Shown: positions 11,961-25,828, numbered from the stretch's first letter. The stretch: DNA of 64,000 nucleotides from Monarcha castaneiventris obscurior (GCA_026261815.1 JAMPIT010000583.1:620001-684000); one strand, 5' to 3'. A program made the numbers and translations. The notes: generated by a model from the letters alone, not told the origin.

Positions 11961-14900
11961 TGCTGAACTTTCAGCCTGTGCTGCAGAGCTGTGCTGTCAG
12001 AGTCCCTGGAAATACGCCTGGGATTTCCAGGCTGGGAGCAGCTAAGCCAGGTGCTCTGAAAATCTCAGAAAATTGTACACAGCCTTCAAACTTCACCCAA
12101 ACAAAAAACCAGATAATCTAGAAAAAGTGTGGTTTTAGCTACAGGCTGTAGCACTTACTTCATGCCAGCTTTCCTTAAAACATTAACTTGATTTATCCAT
12201 TTCTGAAGGATACATATTCATATCATGCCTTCCACCTCTGCTGTGCCTCTTTAGACAATCTATTATTTACAAAAGTGCATCGAGAAGTTTCCTACTGCAG
12301 ATGTGCAGAAGCAGTTCAATACAAGCAATAAATATTATATTTCAGTCTTGTACAGGCAGGTGGAACAAAAGCATCCTTAGCCTCTAAATTTGGCATGGAT
12401 ATTGTCATATGAAAGCTCACTCCTCTGGTGCAGTACTGCTGGAGTGTGTATTTGCCAGAGCTGCTGCTTGAATGCTTGATTTATTCCTGCTATAGTGTTA
12501 ACTTTTATTGTCACAGTTTACAAATATATCCATCCTCTTCCAGGCTGTCACTGCCATTATTTCCTTTCACCCTCAGAAGAGAAAAACATCCTATTTTTTT
12601 AGTATCTCCCTATGGTAACCTTCAGCTGGCAGTGCTGTTCTGTGCTTCTGCTTCTGAGGACTGAACCACATAAAGCACTAAGTCCTCAAAAAATATTTGA
12701 TAAGTTGAGCAGATGCAGCCCAAATGGAAAGGAATTATTGTGTCGTAAACAGGTCCATTAGATGGATCCCAACCAGCACACAATTTCAAGAGGCATAACC
12801 TGAAGGTTGAATTTGGCTTCTTTTCTGCAGTAATGCCACAGCATTGTCAATGGGGCGATGATAAATCACCAATAATAGCCATGGTCCTCTGAGATACCAA
12901 GTACAATGAGCAGACAGTATAATTAGGTGTGAATGAGAGGAGAGGTGTTTTACAGTTCCAGTATTGCTTTTCTTAACCTTGCTTGTCAGAGATGCATGAT
13001 AAAAGGCATGTCCAATGAAGCAAACAGCTCCAAAATGCTATAGTGTTAGATACTTCTTTTATTCTTCTATGCCAGTCAATTTTCTGGACTAAAACCCACA
13101 AGAAACATCTATAAGAATATTTTTAAACTTTACATTTAGGCCACATAATCACAGAAGCTAATTCTTTAAAAATTGTAGACACTGGGTGGGTGGTACTCCT
13201 ATTTGATTTAGAGCCTCTAGAAAGCTCATATTTCACACAAATATTGATTTAAGGACAAGATGAATCTTGCAGTCTAGAATGACTGTTGAAATGTATATTG
13301 ATAAGTATCAGCTGATTTAATTATTTCTTTTTACTTGCTGGAAACCTGCTAGTATTTTAAAGCTTAACTAATCTCCTCAGCAAGGAGTTAGACTGTGTAA
13401 GAAATAAAGTACAGCTCTAACTGATGAGACTAAAGGCTGAGCAGGAACACGCTGGCTTCACACACAAACCTCCTGCTATTGCATCCCAATGGTTTCCTTG
13501 GGAAGGAAATGCAGAGCTCCAGACCGAGGTAAAATCTGAGCAATTCAGGCAGATTGAACTGATTGATCGCCTGCACTAGATGGTCAGAAGACAAGAGAGC
13601 TCGTGCAGTCAAGACAGTGCTTATGGGATTACTCTGTCCTGGCAGCTGAAAGCAAAATTGATCTGATGAGGTGGAATCTGGAGCCAGCAAAGTGTAAACT
13701 GACAGTAAAGCAACACATATTTTTATTAGATGATATAGCAAAATCTCCATTACTCCCTGTAGGTTTTCTGTTCTCTTTATAAAGCTCTGTCATTGCATGA
13801 TGGGTGAGGACAGAACTGCCTGAGCCACCACTGGCCTCAGCTAAGGAACTCAAATGGTGAGGAGCTCTATAAACATCACTGTGGGTCCAGAGCCAGTCCA
13901 GGTAACCAGAACAAGGTTCTGCCTCTCTGCTGGTTCTGGGAGTGCATGTCTTCCCATCTACCTTGGACTTATTGCTTGTAAGATAATAATAGAAATATAT
14001 GGAGTCCAGAGCTTTGGAGTTGTTTTATTTTCCCTTGGAAACATTGTTCAGCCAAAACCATCCCAGTTTTCAGGAGCTCACAGATTCCAAACTGCTGCTT
14101 CCAAAAGGCAAGTCAGTTTTCAGGGGGTTTGTTGCACTGGACTTTGCTGTAGAAAGGGGGAAAAAACCCCGAACAACCACAAATGCAATTTTTAACCAGC
14201 TCTCAGTACTGCAGTGCTCTTGAATAATCTGCAGTTTCATCACAGAAAGAAAGACCAGATCCTCAGCTCTAGGAGCTTCCATGGCTACACTGTGTTAATG
14301 GAATGAGATCAATTTATGCTGTTCAACAATTAATCCAGCTAATGCACTGTTAATTTGGATATTGCTGTAAACAAGGCAGTGCCACTTAGGCCAAGAATAT
14401 TTTGGGTTTAACTCTGGGCCTAGTGCCGCCTCACTAGCTCAGTTCAGCTAAGGAAAAGTTAGAACCCATGTAATGGGTTTGGGAAGAGCTGTCCCAAATG
14501 AAGGCTCACTGCTCTCCTACCACAACATGCCCAAAGGACAGCAATGTGTCTGCAGCACATCCCTCTCCCGAGTTTTCTGCAGGGAGTGGCTGACCTGGTG
14601 CCACTCGGCAGTACAGAAAGCACAGCCCAGGGAACTGGACAGCTTTGCTTAGCAAGAACATAATTAATTGATAGGTTATGATGGAAATTTTTGTTTGTTT
14701 CATGCCTTCAAATCAGGGCACTGACAATCTATGTTGCCGGGATAATAGTTTTCTGAAAGCAATAAAGAAGTGTTTTAATTGTTTTAATTTAATATGCGAG
14801 ACTACAAAATGTTCATCCTCACACTGCCTCCATAAAAAAAACACTGAATTTATATTAATTGGATCTAATCTAGGATTATTGACTATATAAAGACATATAA

Positions 14901-15070
14901 ACCAAGTCATCCAGTATACAAATGTTCTAAAACACGATTAATAAAAAGATTTTGACTTTCATCATCTTTTAGTTTCTGTGCCTCAGTAATACAGATATAA
15001 AAGGAATCTTAAAGAAAGCAGCAGCTATTTCACAGCAGTACTGCAATATAACAATTCAGACTTAATGAAA
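11961..15070. other. AT-rich non-coding stretch
   Basis: No gene or known repeat was seen. Two intervals, 12820-12960 and 13430-13700, have irregular, higher-complexity sequence that could include conserved non-coding elements. This cannot be tested without alignment. Small ORFs at 13430-13853 (minus) and 13854-14223 (plus) have no recognisable motif. Confidence 0.45.
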
Positions 15071-15130
15071 CATTTAAAATATGCTATTACTGACATTGTT
15101 CATTTAAATATGCTATTACTGATATTGTTT
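15071..15130 (+). repeat. tandem duplication, 30-bp unit x2
   Basis: Two adjacent copies of a unit beginning CATTTAAA and containing ATGCTATTACTGA lie at 15071-15100 and 15101-15130. They differ by one indel in an A run, a C/T change (GACATTG versus GATATTG) and some end drift. This looks like a recent local duplication in AT-rich sequence. Confidence 0.9.
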
Positions 15131-18100
15131 CATTATACACTTTCTTGTACACTGTTTTCATGCTTAAGTGACCTCTAAATTGGGCTATAGCAAATCACTA
15201 CTAATGGGTTTGCAAGGAAATACTTGATATGAATACTTTCCATGGGGCCAAATGTGATGGAGAAGGTACCCTTGTCTATTAAAATTTACAAAGTCTTTTG
15301 GAAATCAGTAGTACATGCAGAGTTTCCTAAATTAGTGACCCAGATCTATTTCTGAGTAGCAAACTAAGAATGGTGACAAGGGAGGGACAGGAAAGGGATG
15401 TATTCCTTTTATGAAGAGATTCAGCTCAGCTTTCTGCTGATGGATAAAGGATGAAAGTTAGACGGGAGAGGGCTGTTTCCACAGCAAATATTGTAGCTAT
15501 TCTTAAAAGTTTAATGAGGTCTGTAATATGTATTACAAACAGATTATATTTATAGTACTGAATGAATCCCATGATTTGCTATAAACCTCACACTGCAATA
15601 CTGGGGAGAAAAATTCCTTTGTTTTCCTCCAAGAAAAATATCACTTGCTAGTTACTGCAATTTAAGCATTCAGTCACTGACAACTCAGAGGTACAATATA
15701 ATGTTTTATTGTAATTTATTACCTTTCCTCCTTGGAACTGTAGTGAAACTCTGACTTGAATGCGCTCTGTCAAGGCACAGAAATGAGCTTGGAATTTCTG
15801 ATAAATAGTATAAAACAAGCAGCATATACAGCCATTAAAACTGTATGGCGGGATAGCTCTTCAGCTTTTCATTCCCAGAGAACAATTGGCCTCTCTGTAT
15901 TTTTGTAAAGAAAATGATGCCTCAGAAGGAAGTTCTGGTTTCTTCCATGTAGCTCCCTCAGCAAGGAGTTAGAGATGGAAGCCTTGCCTTTCTTAACATC
16001 TGACAGAAATTATTTTTCAAGTAAAATGAAAAGTCAGGGAAAAAAAGGAAAGAAAAGGCAAGTCTAACAGTGATGCAGAGGCAGTAGTCTCCCCTCCCTC
16101 CTCCCGTGCAGCTCCCCAGCCCTGCTGTCGGAGCAGGCAGCGCACCCTGCTCCATCGGAGCCCCTGACAGACGTATTCAGGTCAGCAGGAGCTGCGGTGA
16201 ATTAATGCGAGGAACAGTCACACCACTTCTGATGATCACAATAGCAAATTTTAATTATCAGGATAGTCTAGTGCCCTGATAAACCTGAATTCACTAGCCC
16301 ATGGGAGCGTGTGCTGCCCAGAATCAGTAAGTAGTAGTTCCTTGATCTGAGTGGAAATGTACCAGGAATTACCGCGGCTGTCACTGTAAGTTTATAAAGC
16401 GTTTTACAAAGACATAGCAAGACATATTCCCTTATTCAAAGATCTTATAATCTGATATGAGATAAAAACAAGACAAGACAAGAGCCAACAGTTCAGGAGA
16501 GATCACTGATTATAAATAAAGGGTAGAAATAATTGTCTGAAGAAATGTTTCAGCAAGGAATTCAAAGGAAGAGAGAGGATGCCTGCATACGAGATCAGAA
16601 GGATCGTTTCAGGCACACACAGCTGAAAATCAAGAGAATGTGATTACAGGACTGGAAAGAGCAGAGGGACAAGAGGCAGGAGAGAACATGATAGTGCTGA
16701 GCTACTAGAGGCAAAATTGCACACAGCTCTACTACAGTCACTCCTAAACGTAGCTCTGCTGGATGTTGGCAAAATATCCACAACAGCAAGTCCTCAGAGC
16801 AGAAATGAGGATAATTTAATTTAGAGGAGTTGCCATGATGAAGTAAGTGATAGATTATTCAAACATATAGATGAGGGCATAGTAGTTTTATTTTTTTTTT
16901 TTAATATTTTGCAGAAATGGCTGTAATTTCATGAACAGCTCTGGTCAGCCCACACATGCAGTTTCCTAGAAATAAAAACTCTGACATAAACATGTTGCCA
17001 ATTTACTTGATGATCTGGAAAAAACAAAATCACTAAAAAGGAAAACCCCTTTCTGTTCTCTGTCAGATCCATCTATCCACCAGAAGAAATGAGAAGAAAC
17101 CCCTCCAGTGTTTAGAAGCTAAAGGTCCACCACCAAGCTCTGATAGTAATCTTCATGTTGTGAGGGACCTTTATTCTCTCCTCCAAGATAGACAAATAAA
17201 TCCAAAGGTGAACAGAAGCCAATATATGCTGGTGCCAGAACAACTTCAGAAATTTGCCCAAATTAACTGGTCTTTCAGCACAGAATCTCCACAGGATAAT
17301 GTACAGCTGGTATCTACAGGAGATCTGATATAAATGGAGCTGCTTTTCATCGACCAATACAAAGGGAAAGGTCAAGGCTGGTTTCCTCATATGCCTGGAA
17401 TGTCATAGGCTTTTTTCATGTAGGCATTTTCTGTCAAATATTTCCAGTGGGTTTGTGGGAATTAAAAAAAATGAATTTAATATCCCCTATGCTGTGTATG
17501 AACATAACCCTCTAAGTGTAGAGCTGCACTTGTGGTAGGGCTCTGTAGGTAAATGGAGAAAAATGCACAGCGATAACGTGGGCAGAGGTGTTCCTGAGGA
17601 TGTCTTTGGCTGGTATGACACTGAACAGATTCCAACTACAGCAGGCACAGACCTACTGCTCTTCTTGAAGTGGCTGAAGGGAAATCCTCTTTTCTGCAAA
17701 CCTGCAGTCATTCTTCAGTGACTATTTCAATCTACCACACTCCCCAGCAAAAATTTAAAGGCAAACATGAACTCTGCCTGTGACTAGGAGATTTATTGTG
17801 TCAAGAGCTATTATTTACCAGAGGCAAGGTTCACATTTCTATTTTTTCACATTCAGTGTAAACATTAAATATGTTTCTTACATACTGTCTGGCTAAATGT
17901 AATTTACAGCATTTGAATTCCTATTCTCCTCCTGAAGGGGAACGCCAAGTCCTCTCTCCCCCTGGATGTCTTACAAGGTAGAAGATTTGCATTCTTTAAC
18001 AGACTTACTGAATTGTTGTAGGGTGATGTACAATTTCTGAATCCTCATCAGTATAGAAAGCAAAGTTTATCTCTAAGTGTCAAAATAACGTGTTCCTTTA

Positions 18101-19918
18101 GTTTTGATCAGCAGAGTTCCCTCACTTTTGATCATTGCAAAGACTGAACATGGCACACACAGCGAAAGGATTCTGGGAACTATTAGCAGCTAAGCTTCTT
18201 TGGATTAACAGATTTCAAAAAATTACCTCCTTATCTTTTGATCAGAAATGAAGAGTTGTTGAAAGGTAACAACTGTTACACTCTCTCCTATTTGGCAAAG
18301 GAGTTGTCTTGTTGTGTGGCAAGCAGCATGTTAGAAAACAACTAGTCAAAACTGTTACATGGATTCGGGGACTGACAGCATTTCTGTTCATTTCTCATCC
18401 ATGACCTTGTCTAGAGGAAAAACGTGGTATATTCCTGATAATGTTTACCCAAGAGGTAAGAAACATTTCCAGCAATAGAACATAAATTGTATGAAATGTC
18501 AGCTACACGGGTATTAAATTCCACACTCTCTGGCATTAAGGAAAAGCAGATTCTGAAAGGAGCATGTCTTCATTACAGCTTACGAGGAATGAAGAAAAGT
18601 TTTGATAATGACTTACTGCATTGACTCTCTGATGGTAAAAATCTGCAGTGAGAGTAGGTGTGTGTAGGTAGGAATGAGAAGTCATGGCTCAGGAAGGCTC
18701 CTACTGAAAGCATGAGCTGACACAAAGGGTTTGCAGAGGCAGCTGAAATTTTCAGCTCAAAATGACTCCTGCGAGGCACAGGGGAGTAGGAACTAGAACA
18801 GGCTGACCAGCCTGAAGCTGTGGCACAGCAGCCCTGGTGTGACTTCCAGCTACATGGAAAGTTTTATCCAGCTGAGATTAGTGTTCAGCTCATTCAGTTT
18901 TCAAACCAATTCTTTAATTTCTCGGACGAGCTTTCTCCTTCATGAGAAAACAAACAAGACCCACATTAGATGTGAAAAATCACACTTGTGCACACAGAAC
19001 ATGAAGTATTTACAGATGTATTTACACAGAAGTATCTATCTCAATCTTTATATGCAATTTAGCACAAGTTTGAGAGGCTTTTTTAGGAAACAAAATCTAA
19101 TATGAAAGAGAAACCCAGGTTTAGAGGAAGAGATTTATTTATTCAGTCCAGATTCCTGTCTTTCTCATATTGTAACTGCATTGGTTACAATTAAGTCCCA
19201 GAAATTAAGGAGAAGTGACAAAGAATGACTGTCGAGCCAGAGGAATGGAACAGTCTCTTCAAATATTCTCCCTTCGGGGCAGGTTTGTATAAATAACCCA
19301 GTTTTTATCCTGCCTCTTCAGAGTGAGTACAAAGAACACAAGTGGTGTGTTATAAATAAGACTCAGAGGATGCACAGCTACCTCCTTCTTCATTGGTAAA
19401 ATTACTCCCACCAGTTATTGCCTAGTGCTGTGGTACTCAAATCCAAATGGAATTCTCCTCACGTGGAATTGTGTTGCAAACAGAAAATGCAGAGGCAAGC
19501 TGGTGGAGGGGTGGGGAGGGCACAGATGTGCTCTGCTGTGACAGAGCTGGCTCTGTGTTCTGAGCAAGGTGGGACCTGGGAGAGCTTCTGGCTAGAGCTC
19601 CAAAGGATGGAGCCCTTCCGAGTTCTTGAGCTTTCTGTATCCTTTTTCATCCAGAACTCAGACTGGTACTCAGGAGGACACTAATCCATTCCAGTTAAAA
19701 TAACAGCTTCAGCAATGAAAACATCAATGTTTTCCTGATTTCTAGTAAGAAAGAAGTTTTGTTTCCACCAGAACATCTCTGAAATGCCTAATACTGTTTT
19801 ACAAAATCAGGTAAGTACCTATTCATACCAGTATTAAAAAATTGCTGACTCTGACAAAAATCAAAAAAACATGGCATTAATTGCTAATAGCATGGGTTTG
19901 TTCTGCCCCATTATTCAG
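15131..19918. other. non-coding stretch, no gene seen
   Basis: No interspersed repeat or gene was recognised. The interval 16195-16310 has irregular sequence with TTTTAATTATCA and paired TGATAA motifs, and could be regulatory. Decoy splice signals occur at 18616-18641 (minus, 26-bp interval) and a strong donor-like CAG/GTAAGT at 19810, without supporting coding evidence. Confidence 0.45.
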
Positions 19919-19982
19919 AAAACATGCAGGAAGTTTTCAAGTTATAATCAAGAGTTCTGGAGGAATTGGTGTAAATCAGCAG
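19919..19982 (+). other. possible exon, 64 bp, unidentified
   Basis: An acceptor-like site (pyrimidine-rich, ending TTATTCAG at 19918) precedes the segment. A consensus donor CAG/GTAAGT follows 19982. In one frame it encodes HAGSFQVIIKSSGGIGVNQQ, with the donor in phase 0. A second frame is also open. No family is recognised. The splice signals are good, but isolated short segments like this are common by chance. Confidence 0.12.
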
Positions 19983-20879
19983 GTAAGTTTCTGGTTTAAA
20001 ACTTTAAGCTTCTTCAAGTGTTTCCCAACTCTTTCTTTATTCATTTGTTGTTTATTTCCTGGTCCAGTCGTGCCATGAAACACTGCTGACATATTTTAGC
20101 ATTATTGTTACTTTTCTGAAAACTACTCTAGCTCTTGAATCTGCCTAAAATCCAGCTATAGGGCCTCCTTTTAGTGATCCTAATCAATGAATTCATCCTG
20201 ACAATCTCCCACTTAGCTGGGAATGCACAGAGTCTAAGAATAGCTAAGCAACTTGTCCAAGCTCATATAAAATCAAACCTACTCTGCCTGGGCTGGAATT
20301 TTTTTCAGAGCCCTGTCATTTAAAAAACAGGAGTAACTGTTTATTTAGGAAACATTTCCTACCAGGTAGCATCTGGAATCACTGCTGTATTTAATATTTA
20401 GGATTTTCCAATAACTATAGAAGTTTAAAAGTATATCAACGTTAAAATTTCCCCAAATCTAATTTTTGGATCAAAATACCTGGCTGCATCTTCTTTCATC
20501 CCCACTTCAGCACACACAGCCAGAAACCATGGGAAAAGGGAGATTAGGGAGACTAGGCACCAAAGGAGCACCCCAGACTTTTGACTTACTCATCTGTGTC
20601 TCAGCACCAGCTCTCTGATCAGTTCCTCCTTATATCTCTTATTAATTACATTCCTAACTGAATAGATAAAGGAGTGATGTTCTGTAGTCCCACTGATCAA
20701 GACATCTTCTCTCTTTTCCTGGTGTAACTATAAATGTAGAAAATAACTTTCCTTGAATTGACAGAATCTCTATGAAAACTTTGGCTCAAAAAAATTAAGC
20801 AATTTATCTTGGAATCCAACAAGAAAAATAAGCCAAAACACAAAAGAGTGCCTGGTTTAATGTAAGTTGTCTTTTACAA

Positions 20880-21360
20880 TAGATTTATTTTATTTACAAA
20901 AATATTTTCCCAGTTTGCTGTCATTGTTCTTTGGTTTTGGATTTGGGTTTCTTTTCCCTCTCCTGAATTATCTGTATTTATTTTGAGTGGATTATTTCCC
21001 AAGGATTTTTTTTTGTCATTCTTTCTCTATAAAGTGAACTTCAAGGTCTTCTGATGAAAAATCAAATCACAGTAAAAATGTTTCTGTACAATACATCCAT
21101 AATAAATAAGCATTGATATTGTAAGCTTAAGAGAGAATTCATTAAGAATCAAATAACAAAAGAGAAAACTCAGAAAATAAAGTATTAAAAATTAATGGGC
21201 TTATTGTACAGGAAAGGAGAGCAAAGAGAATAAAACAAGAGAGCTTACTGTAGGCAAGTATGCTTAATGTTTATTTAAGTAAAAACAAAATGTAAAGAAA
21301 GTTAGATTAGTGGGTAGATTAAAAAAATATCCAGCGAAGGTAAGAAATAGGAAAAAAGTA
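20880..21360. other. T-rich to A-rich strand-asymmetric block
   Basis: About 20880-21045 is T-rich on the plus strand. About 21055-21360 is A- and purine-rich, with many GAGA, AAAGA and AATAAA words. The switch falls near 21050. The block has no coding potential and no recognised repeat. It may be an old retrocopy-like or non-coding RNA remnant, or simply biased mutation. Confidence 0.4.
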
Positions 21361-22173
21361 AAGCCTATTGAATTTTCACAAAATTTCAGATTTGTCTCAG
21401 TTCTTTTTGTCATTTGTTTTCTCATTTAGGAAAAAAAAAATAGAATTAGCAGTGATCAGACGATCCATGTTAGAGTCCCCTCTCAGAAACATAAATAGCT
21501 CAAGGACTTTAAAGACTTCAGATATATTTTCCATGAAAAATTAAGAGACTCTGCAGGAGTGAAGATCAGAAAAATAAAATTTTCAGGACTTTCACCAAGT
21601 CACAAATAAACTTTTATTGCCAAAATATATAATTTTCTTAACATTTCTTCAAGTTATTTCAGGTCTCCTAAATAACTGCCTCCTGAAACTCCACCCTCTC
21701 AGCTTGCTGGGCACAAAAATAAATACTGCTTGTTTATTTTGATGTATAAAAATGTAGAAATCAAAGAAGTGCTGCTTTCCTGGAGGTTTTCATGGACAAA
21801 AATAGCATAATATCTTTGAAAATGCATACCTCTACACTTCACTAAACTGTAAAGGAAAATGCAGGGCTGGTAGGATGTGTCATTGGTTGGGTGAGGTGCA
21901 AATACCGAGCCAATATAACACGGTTTTTTTTAAATATTGATATTATTACAACCTAATTTCCGGATCTATGTGAAGAAAACTACCATTACCATATCTGTGC
22001 AGCCAGCCATGCTAATTAAAGCTGTAAAGGGAGGTTTGAAATTCCTGTCTCTTCCAAAACACCTCCAAATTCTGGGAGCACAGGCTGTGGATCAGTAGGG
22101 AAAGGCCTTGTCACCCTCTGCAGGCTCAGCCCTGGGCTTAGGCTGGGGAGGGAAATGGTGGTGTTTGGCCAGA

Positions 22174-22233
22174 GGCTGGATTTGAAGACCTTGGAGGTCT
22201 TTTCCAACCTCAGTGATTTTGTGGTTCTGTGGA
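22174..22233 (+). mobile_element. CR1 LINE 3' tail fragment
   Basis: About 60 bp matches the end of avian CR1: a GGCTGGATTTGAAGACCTTG-type segment, then GGTCTTTTCCAACCT, then a degenerate octamer tail (GTGATTTTGTGGTTCTGTG). The order and wording are diagnostic of the CR1 3' UTR. The fragment is 5'-truncated and lies in sense orientation. The upstream GC-rich sequence (about 22090-22170) may be diverged CR1, but I could not align it. CR1 copies by target-primed reverse transcription and is usually heavily 5'-truncated, as here. Confidence 0.8.
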
Positions 22234-25200
22234 AGGTGATTTTTGGGGCTTAACAGACCTGAAGACAACACTCCCAAATTACACAGGTGTTTCACAGACA
22301 CCTGGGCGTTAAAAGCCAACCTGCAAACGATGCCAAAGCCTTGGATTTCATAGCAGTCACCAACAAAAATGACTCCTCCTTCCAAGGGACCTGGCAGCGG
22401 GGCCCTTCTCCAGCTGGGGTGAGTGGGGAGCACTCTGGGGAGCACATGGGTCCCTCTGGGGAATCTGTCTGCACATCTTCACTAAGATTCACAGGGTTTC
22501 AGTGTCCAGCCTGTCCTAACACCTTGTCAGGGAACCCAACAGGACCTTCGGGGTCTGAGTCTCTCTCAAAGATCAGTACTCTGAGCTCAGAGCATCTAAG
22601 GTAAAAAACTGCTGCTTTAGGAAAAGATTGCAATTAATCCTGGTATCCTTGTGCTGCCACAAGCTGAAAATGCTATGAACTGGTGCTATGAGAAGGGTAA
22701 AATCCAAGTAAATTCTAGCGTTTCTACTGCATCCCAGTGCTTTTTTTCCAGCAGCTGCAATACTGGTCAGACACTGTGCTGTCTAAAAGCAGCAGACTTT
22801 CTGCAACATGCACACAGGGCACTAGCTAATTGAAATAGAAATAAGTAAATAACCCTACTAAACACACCCAAAACACTAACATTTCTCTGGTAATCAGTGC
22901 TTGAAAAAAATGTGTTTTGACTTTTTTGTAAAAACTAACTTTTTTTTTTTAATCTCCCGGATAAGGACATTTATTGCTCATTTGTTTATAAACTAAATTG
23001 TTCACATCACTGTAAATAACTTCTGAAATGTTGTTCCCTCAACTGTGCTAAGCTTTAATACAGCATAGTAATGAGTGGGATGTGCAACTTCTGCTTATCT
23101 GCTCTATTTTGGACAATGCCAGTGGCTCATGTTTATTAAGAAAGTTGGCAGTGAAGCTGAATCTCTGGTTTCCCCCTGGTAGATAAACTCTGTCTGAGCT
23201 AACATTCATGAGGATCTTGGAAGGCTCATTTAAATACAATGCCTAAGGCGATGCATTTTTTTTCCTGGATTCCAGAACAGCACATAAAGCTTTTGCTTTT
23301 CTGATGTTCTTTTGGAACTGATGCTTATGTATTACAAAGTCTGGCCAGGATTTTGTAGGAAGTACCAAGGGTCTATGTCTTAGCTGCGTGTTCAGGTGTC
23401 TTTGCACGTTGTTATCCTCATTGCAAGGAAGACTTCTTTTTTTTTTTTTTTTGTGGAAAACTTAAAGCAAAAGTGAAGTTCCATCTTGCCAGTATATTTG
23501 TATTTCTATTGTCAGGTTTTAGGGAAACTGAGTTAGCATTTTCCCTCCTTTGTCTGGGAGCACGGATCTCAGCCATTCACAAATGCAGCGTGTCTCCTTC
23601 AAACCATAATTATCAATGAAATTTCTTCACTTAATCCAAACATTTATTTTAACTGACAACTCTGCATGGTTGTCCAAATGAGATCTTTTTCAATCTAACA
23701 GCATAATCTGAACTTTTCCTGCAGTTAAAAGAAATATTTTCCAGCTCTTTAGGCAGTAGTCATTACTTCGCATTATCTCTAAGCTCTACTTCAGAAGTAC
23801 TGAGAACATCTGAATGTTTGGATACCTTAGAATAGAAAAGCTGAAAAATGAGTGAATAAGTCAGGTATTTGACTATTTCTGTCATCAGTGCCATCAGTAG
23901 CTAGTGCTGCATGTGTTGTTATGCTTTTCTAGCTGCCATTTAAGCATTGCATGTATCCAAAGAAAGTAGCCCATAAGAAATGACATTTTTTCAACACTAC
24001 AGGAAATTTTGGAAGGGTCAAAGCTTCCTGGAATATTCATGAGGTGTAGGTGCTTTTCAGTAAATATACCACGTCATACTTTATATAAATAACTCTTGAT
24101 TCTGTCTCATATGTGCCTCTACCATTTCCTACATCCCTGGACATAGTGAGGGGTTTTATCCAAAAACTTTGTGGATCTTGTATATGTTGAACTACAGCAG
24201 ATGGAGACACCTTCCCTTTTGTAAACCTAAATCATTATTTTAGAAAGAAAAAATAAATTTACAATTATATTGCAAGGACTATAACACCTCTGAGGAACAA
24301 GTGAAAACCCAAAGGAACAAATGAAGCAAGAAAATGCAGAAAGTCCCAATTCTGAGCTGTGATCTCATAAGCAGTGACAGGGTGGGGTGTGAGGCTTGGT
24401 CCTGCAGTGGCTGTTATCCAAGCTCCTGGTCCATGGAGTGGAATGCTTGGCTTAGGGAAGAGGGCTCCTATCTCCCCATCAGCCCCTCTGCAGCCTGAGG
24501 GAGGGATAACTCTGCCACGCTGGGGCCGAAGTAGCCAAGAGGCTGAACAGGATTCCTCCCTCAGTCAAGCTCCAGTGACCCAAAAGCAAGCGAAACAAGT
24601 AAATATTAATCTTCTGTGGGTCTGAGTGGTCTCTGAGAACCTCAGCTCTGAGCAGCAGCCCTTGCTGAAATCAGGAGCACAGTCCCTTTGAGCAGGGCTC
24701 CTGTTTTCCTTTCAGAACACCGCTGAAGAAGGAAACACCAAGCCTTTCTTTCCTGCACAATAGCCAAGTGGGAAGAATGCTTGCCTTGTAAAAGGCAAGC
24801 ACAGATTCAATTCCCTCTTGTCTGAACTTCAAACCTAACCTTTTATCTTCCAGATGAGTGCCCAAAACACAAGGCTGGCAAGAAACAAGGCTACCCAGGA
24901 GGTGGGGAATGTTGCTGTTCTCTCAGAGCAATACCTTTGTGCAGGAAAAAAGCTCAAACCTCACAAGGTCAGAAAGGATGGATAACTCGGCAACTCAGTG
25001 TTCAAGGTGCTCATTACATTTGGTCCCTGCTCCAAGGCCTGTTTCTCCTTTCTGTTTTTGGATGCAATTCCTGTAGAATACAAAATTCAGCTTTATTTTC
25101 TATTGAGGAGGAAGGTAAGTACAGACCTACTTATAAATGAGTGCTTTAACTGCGAGGCTCAAGCACTCGCCAGCCCTCCAGCCAGGGATCACACTTAGGC

Positions 25201-25828
25201 TAAAGAGGCTCATAATTAAACTGAGGTATGCTAAAAAAGAACCTCCTGGCTTGGACAACAGCAGTGAGGTTTTCAAGGGAAAATACACTGGTTAGAAGCA
25301 GTTTCCAGTTGGGGAATCATAAACAAGTTAAAAAAATAAACAACTCCTGGGGAAAGAAAATATATGGAGTAGCATCTAGACTGGGTCTCAGCTGAGTTGA
25401 GGCGTCAGGCTTGTCAAGACTGATGTAATTCGGGGCCTTATCCAGGGGTGACTTATCCAGAGATTCAAGGTCAAACAGCAAGATCCCCCTGAAGTTCAGG
25501 TTTCTGGGGTTTAATTGACAGATTCCTTGACAGCAATTTTCGACCCAACTATTGTTTCTTTTTTGTGCTTAACACTCATCTTAGGAAAATCACATTGCAA
25601 GCACTTTAACCATAAGCCTGGTCAAACCCCTGAGTCTGAGCGTCAGTGAGAGCTGAACTGAATTTCTGGTACTGCCCTCATACAGAGCTGGACTAAATAG
25701 CAGCAGGACAGTTTTTCACAAGCCATGAAAAAATCCCATGGACAATTTATGACCAGTTGCCTCATTGCCTGCTGGGTTTAGGTGCTGCAGCTCGTCTGAA
25801 GTCTGTGGAATGATGCCAGCTTGTATCC
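22234..25828. other. non-coding stretch, no gene seen
   Basis: Immediately after the CR1 tail, 22280-22600 has moderate GC and short open frames. A donor-like GTGAGT lies at 22419, but no domain is visible. A T16 run lies at 23437-23452. The interval 24360-24660 is locally GC-rich without recognised content. A consensus-like donor AAG/GTAAGT lies near 25114. Confidence 0.45.

Noticed and set aside
11750..12121. 123-codon plus-strand ORF over the CpG patch
   Set aside because: Several frames on both strands are open because the DNA is GC-rich. No domain is visible, so I report the CpG patch rather than a gene.
18616..18641. 26-bp minus-strand interval between acceptor and GTAAGT donor
   Set aside because: It is too short, no coding evidence exists, and similar decoys appear repeatedly.
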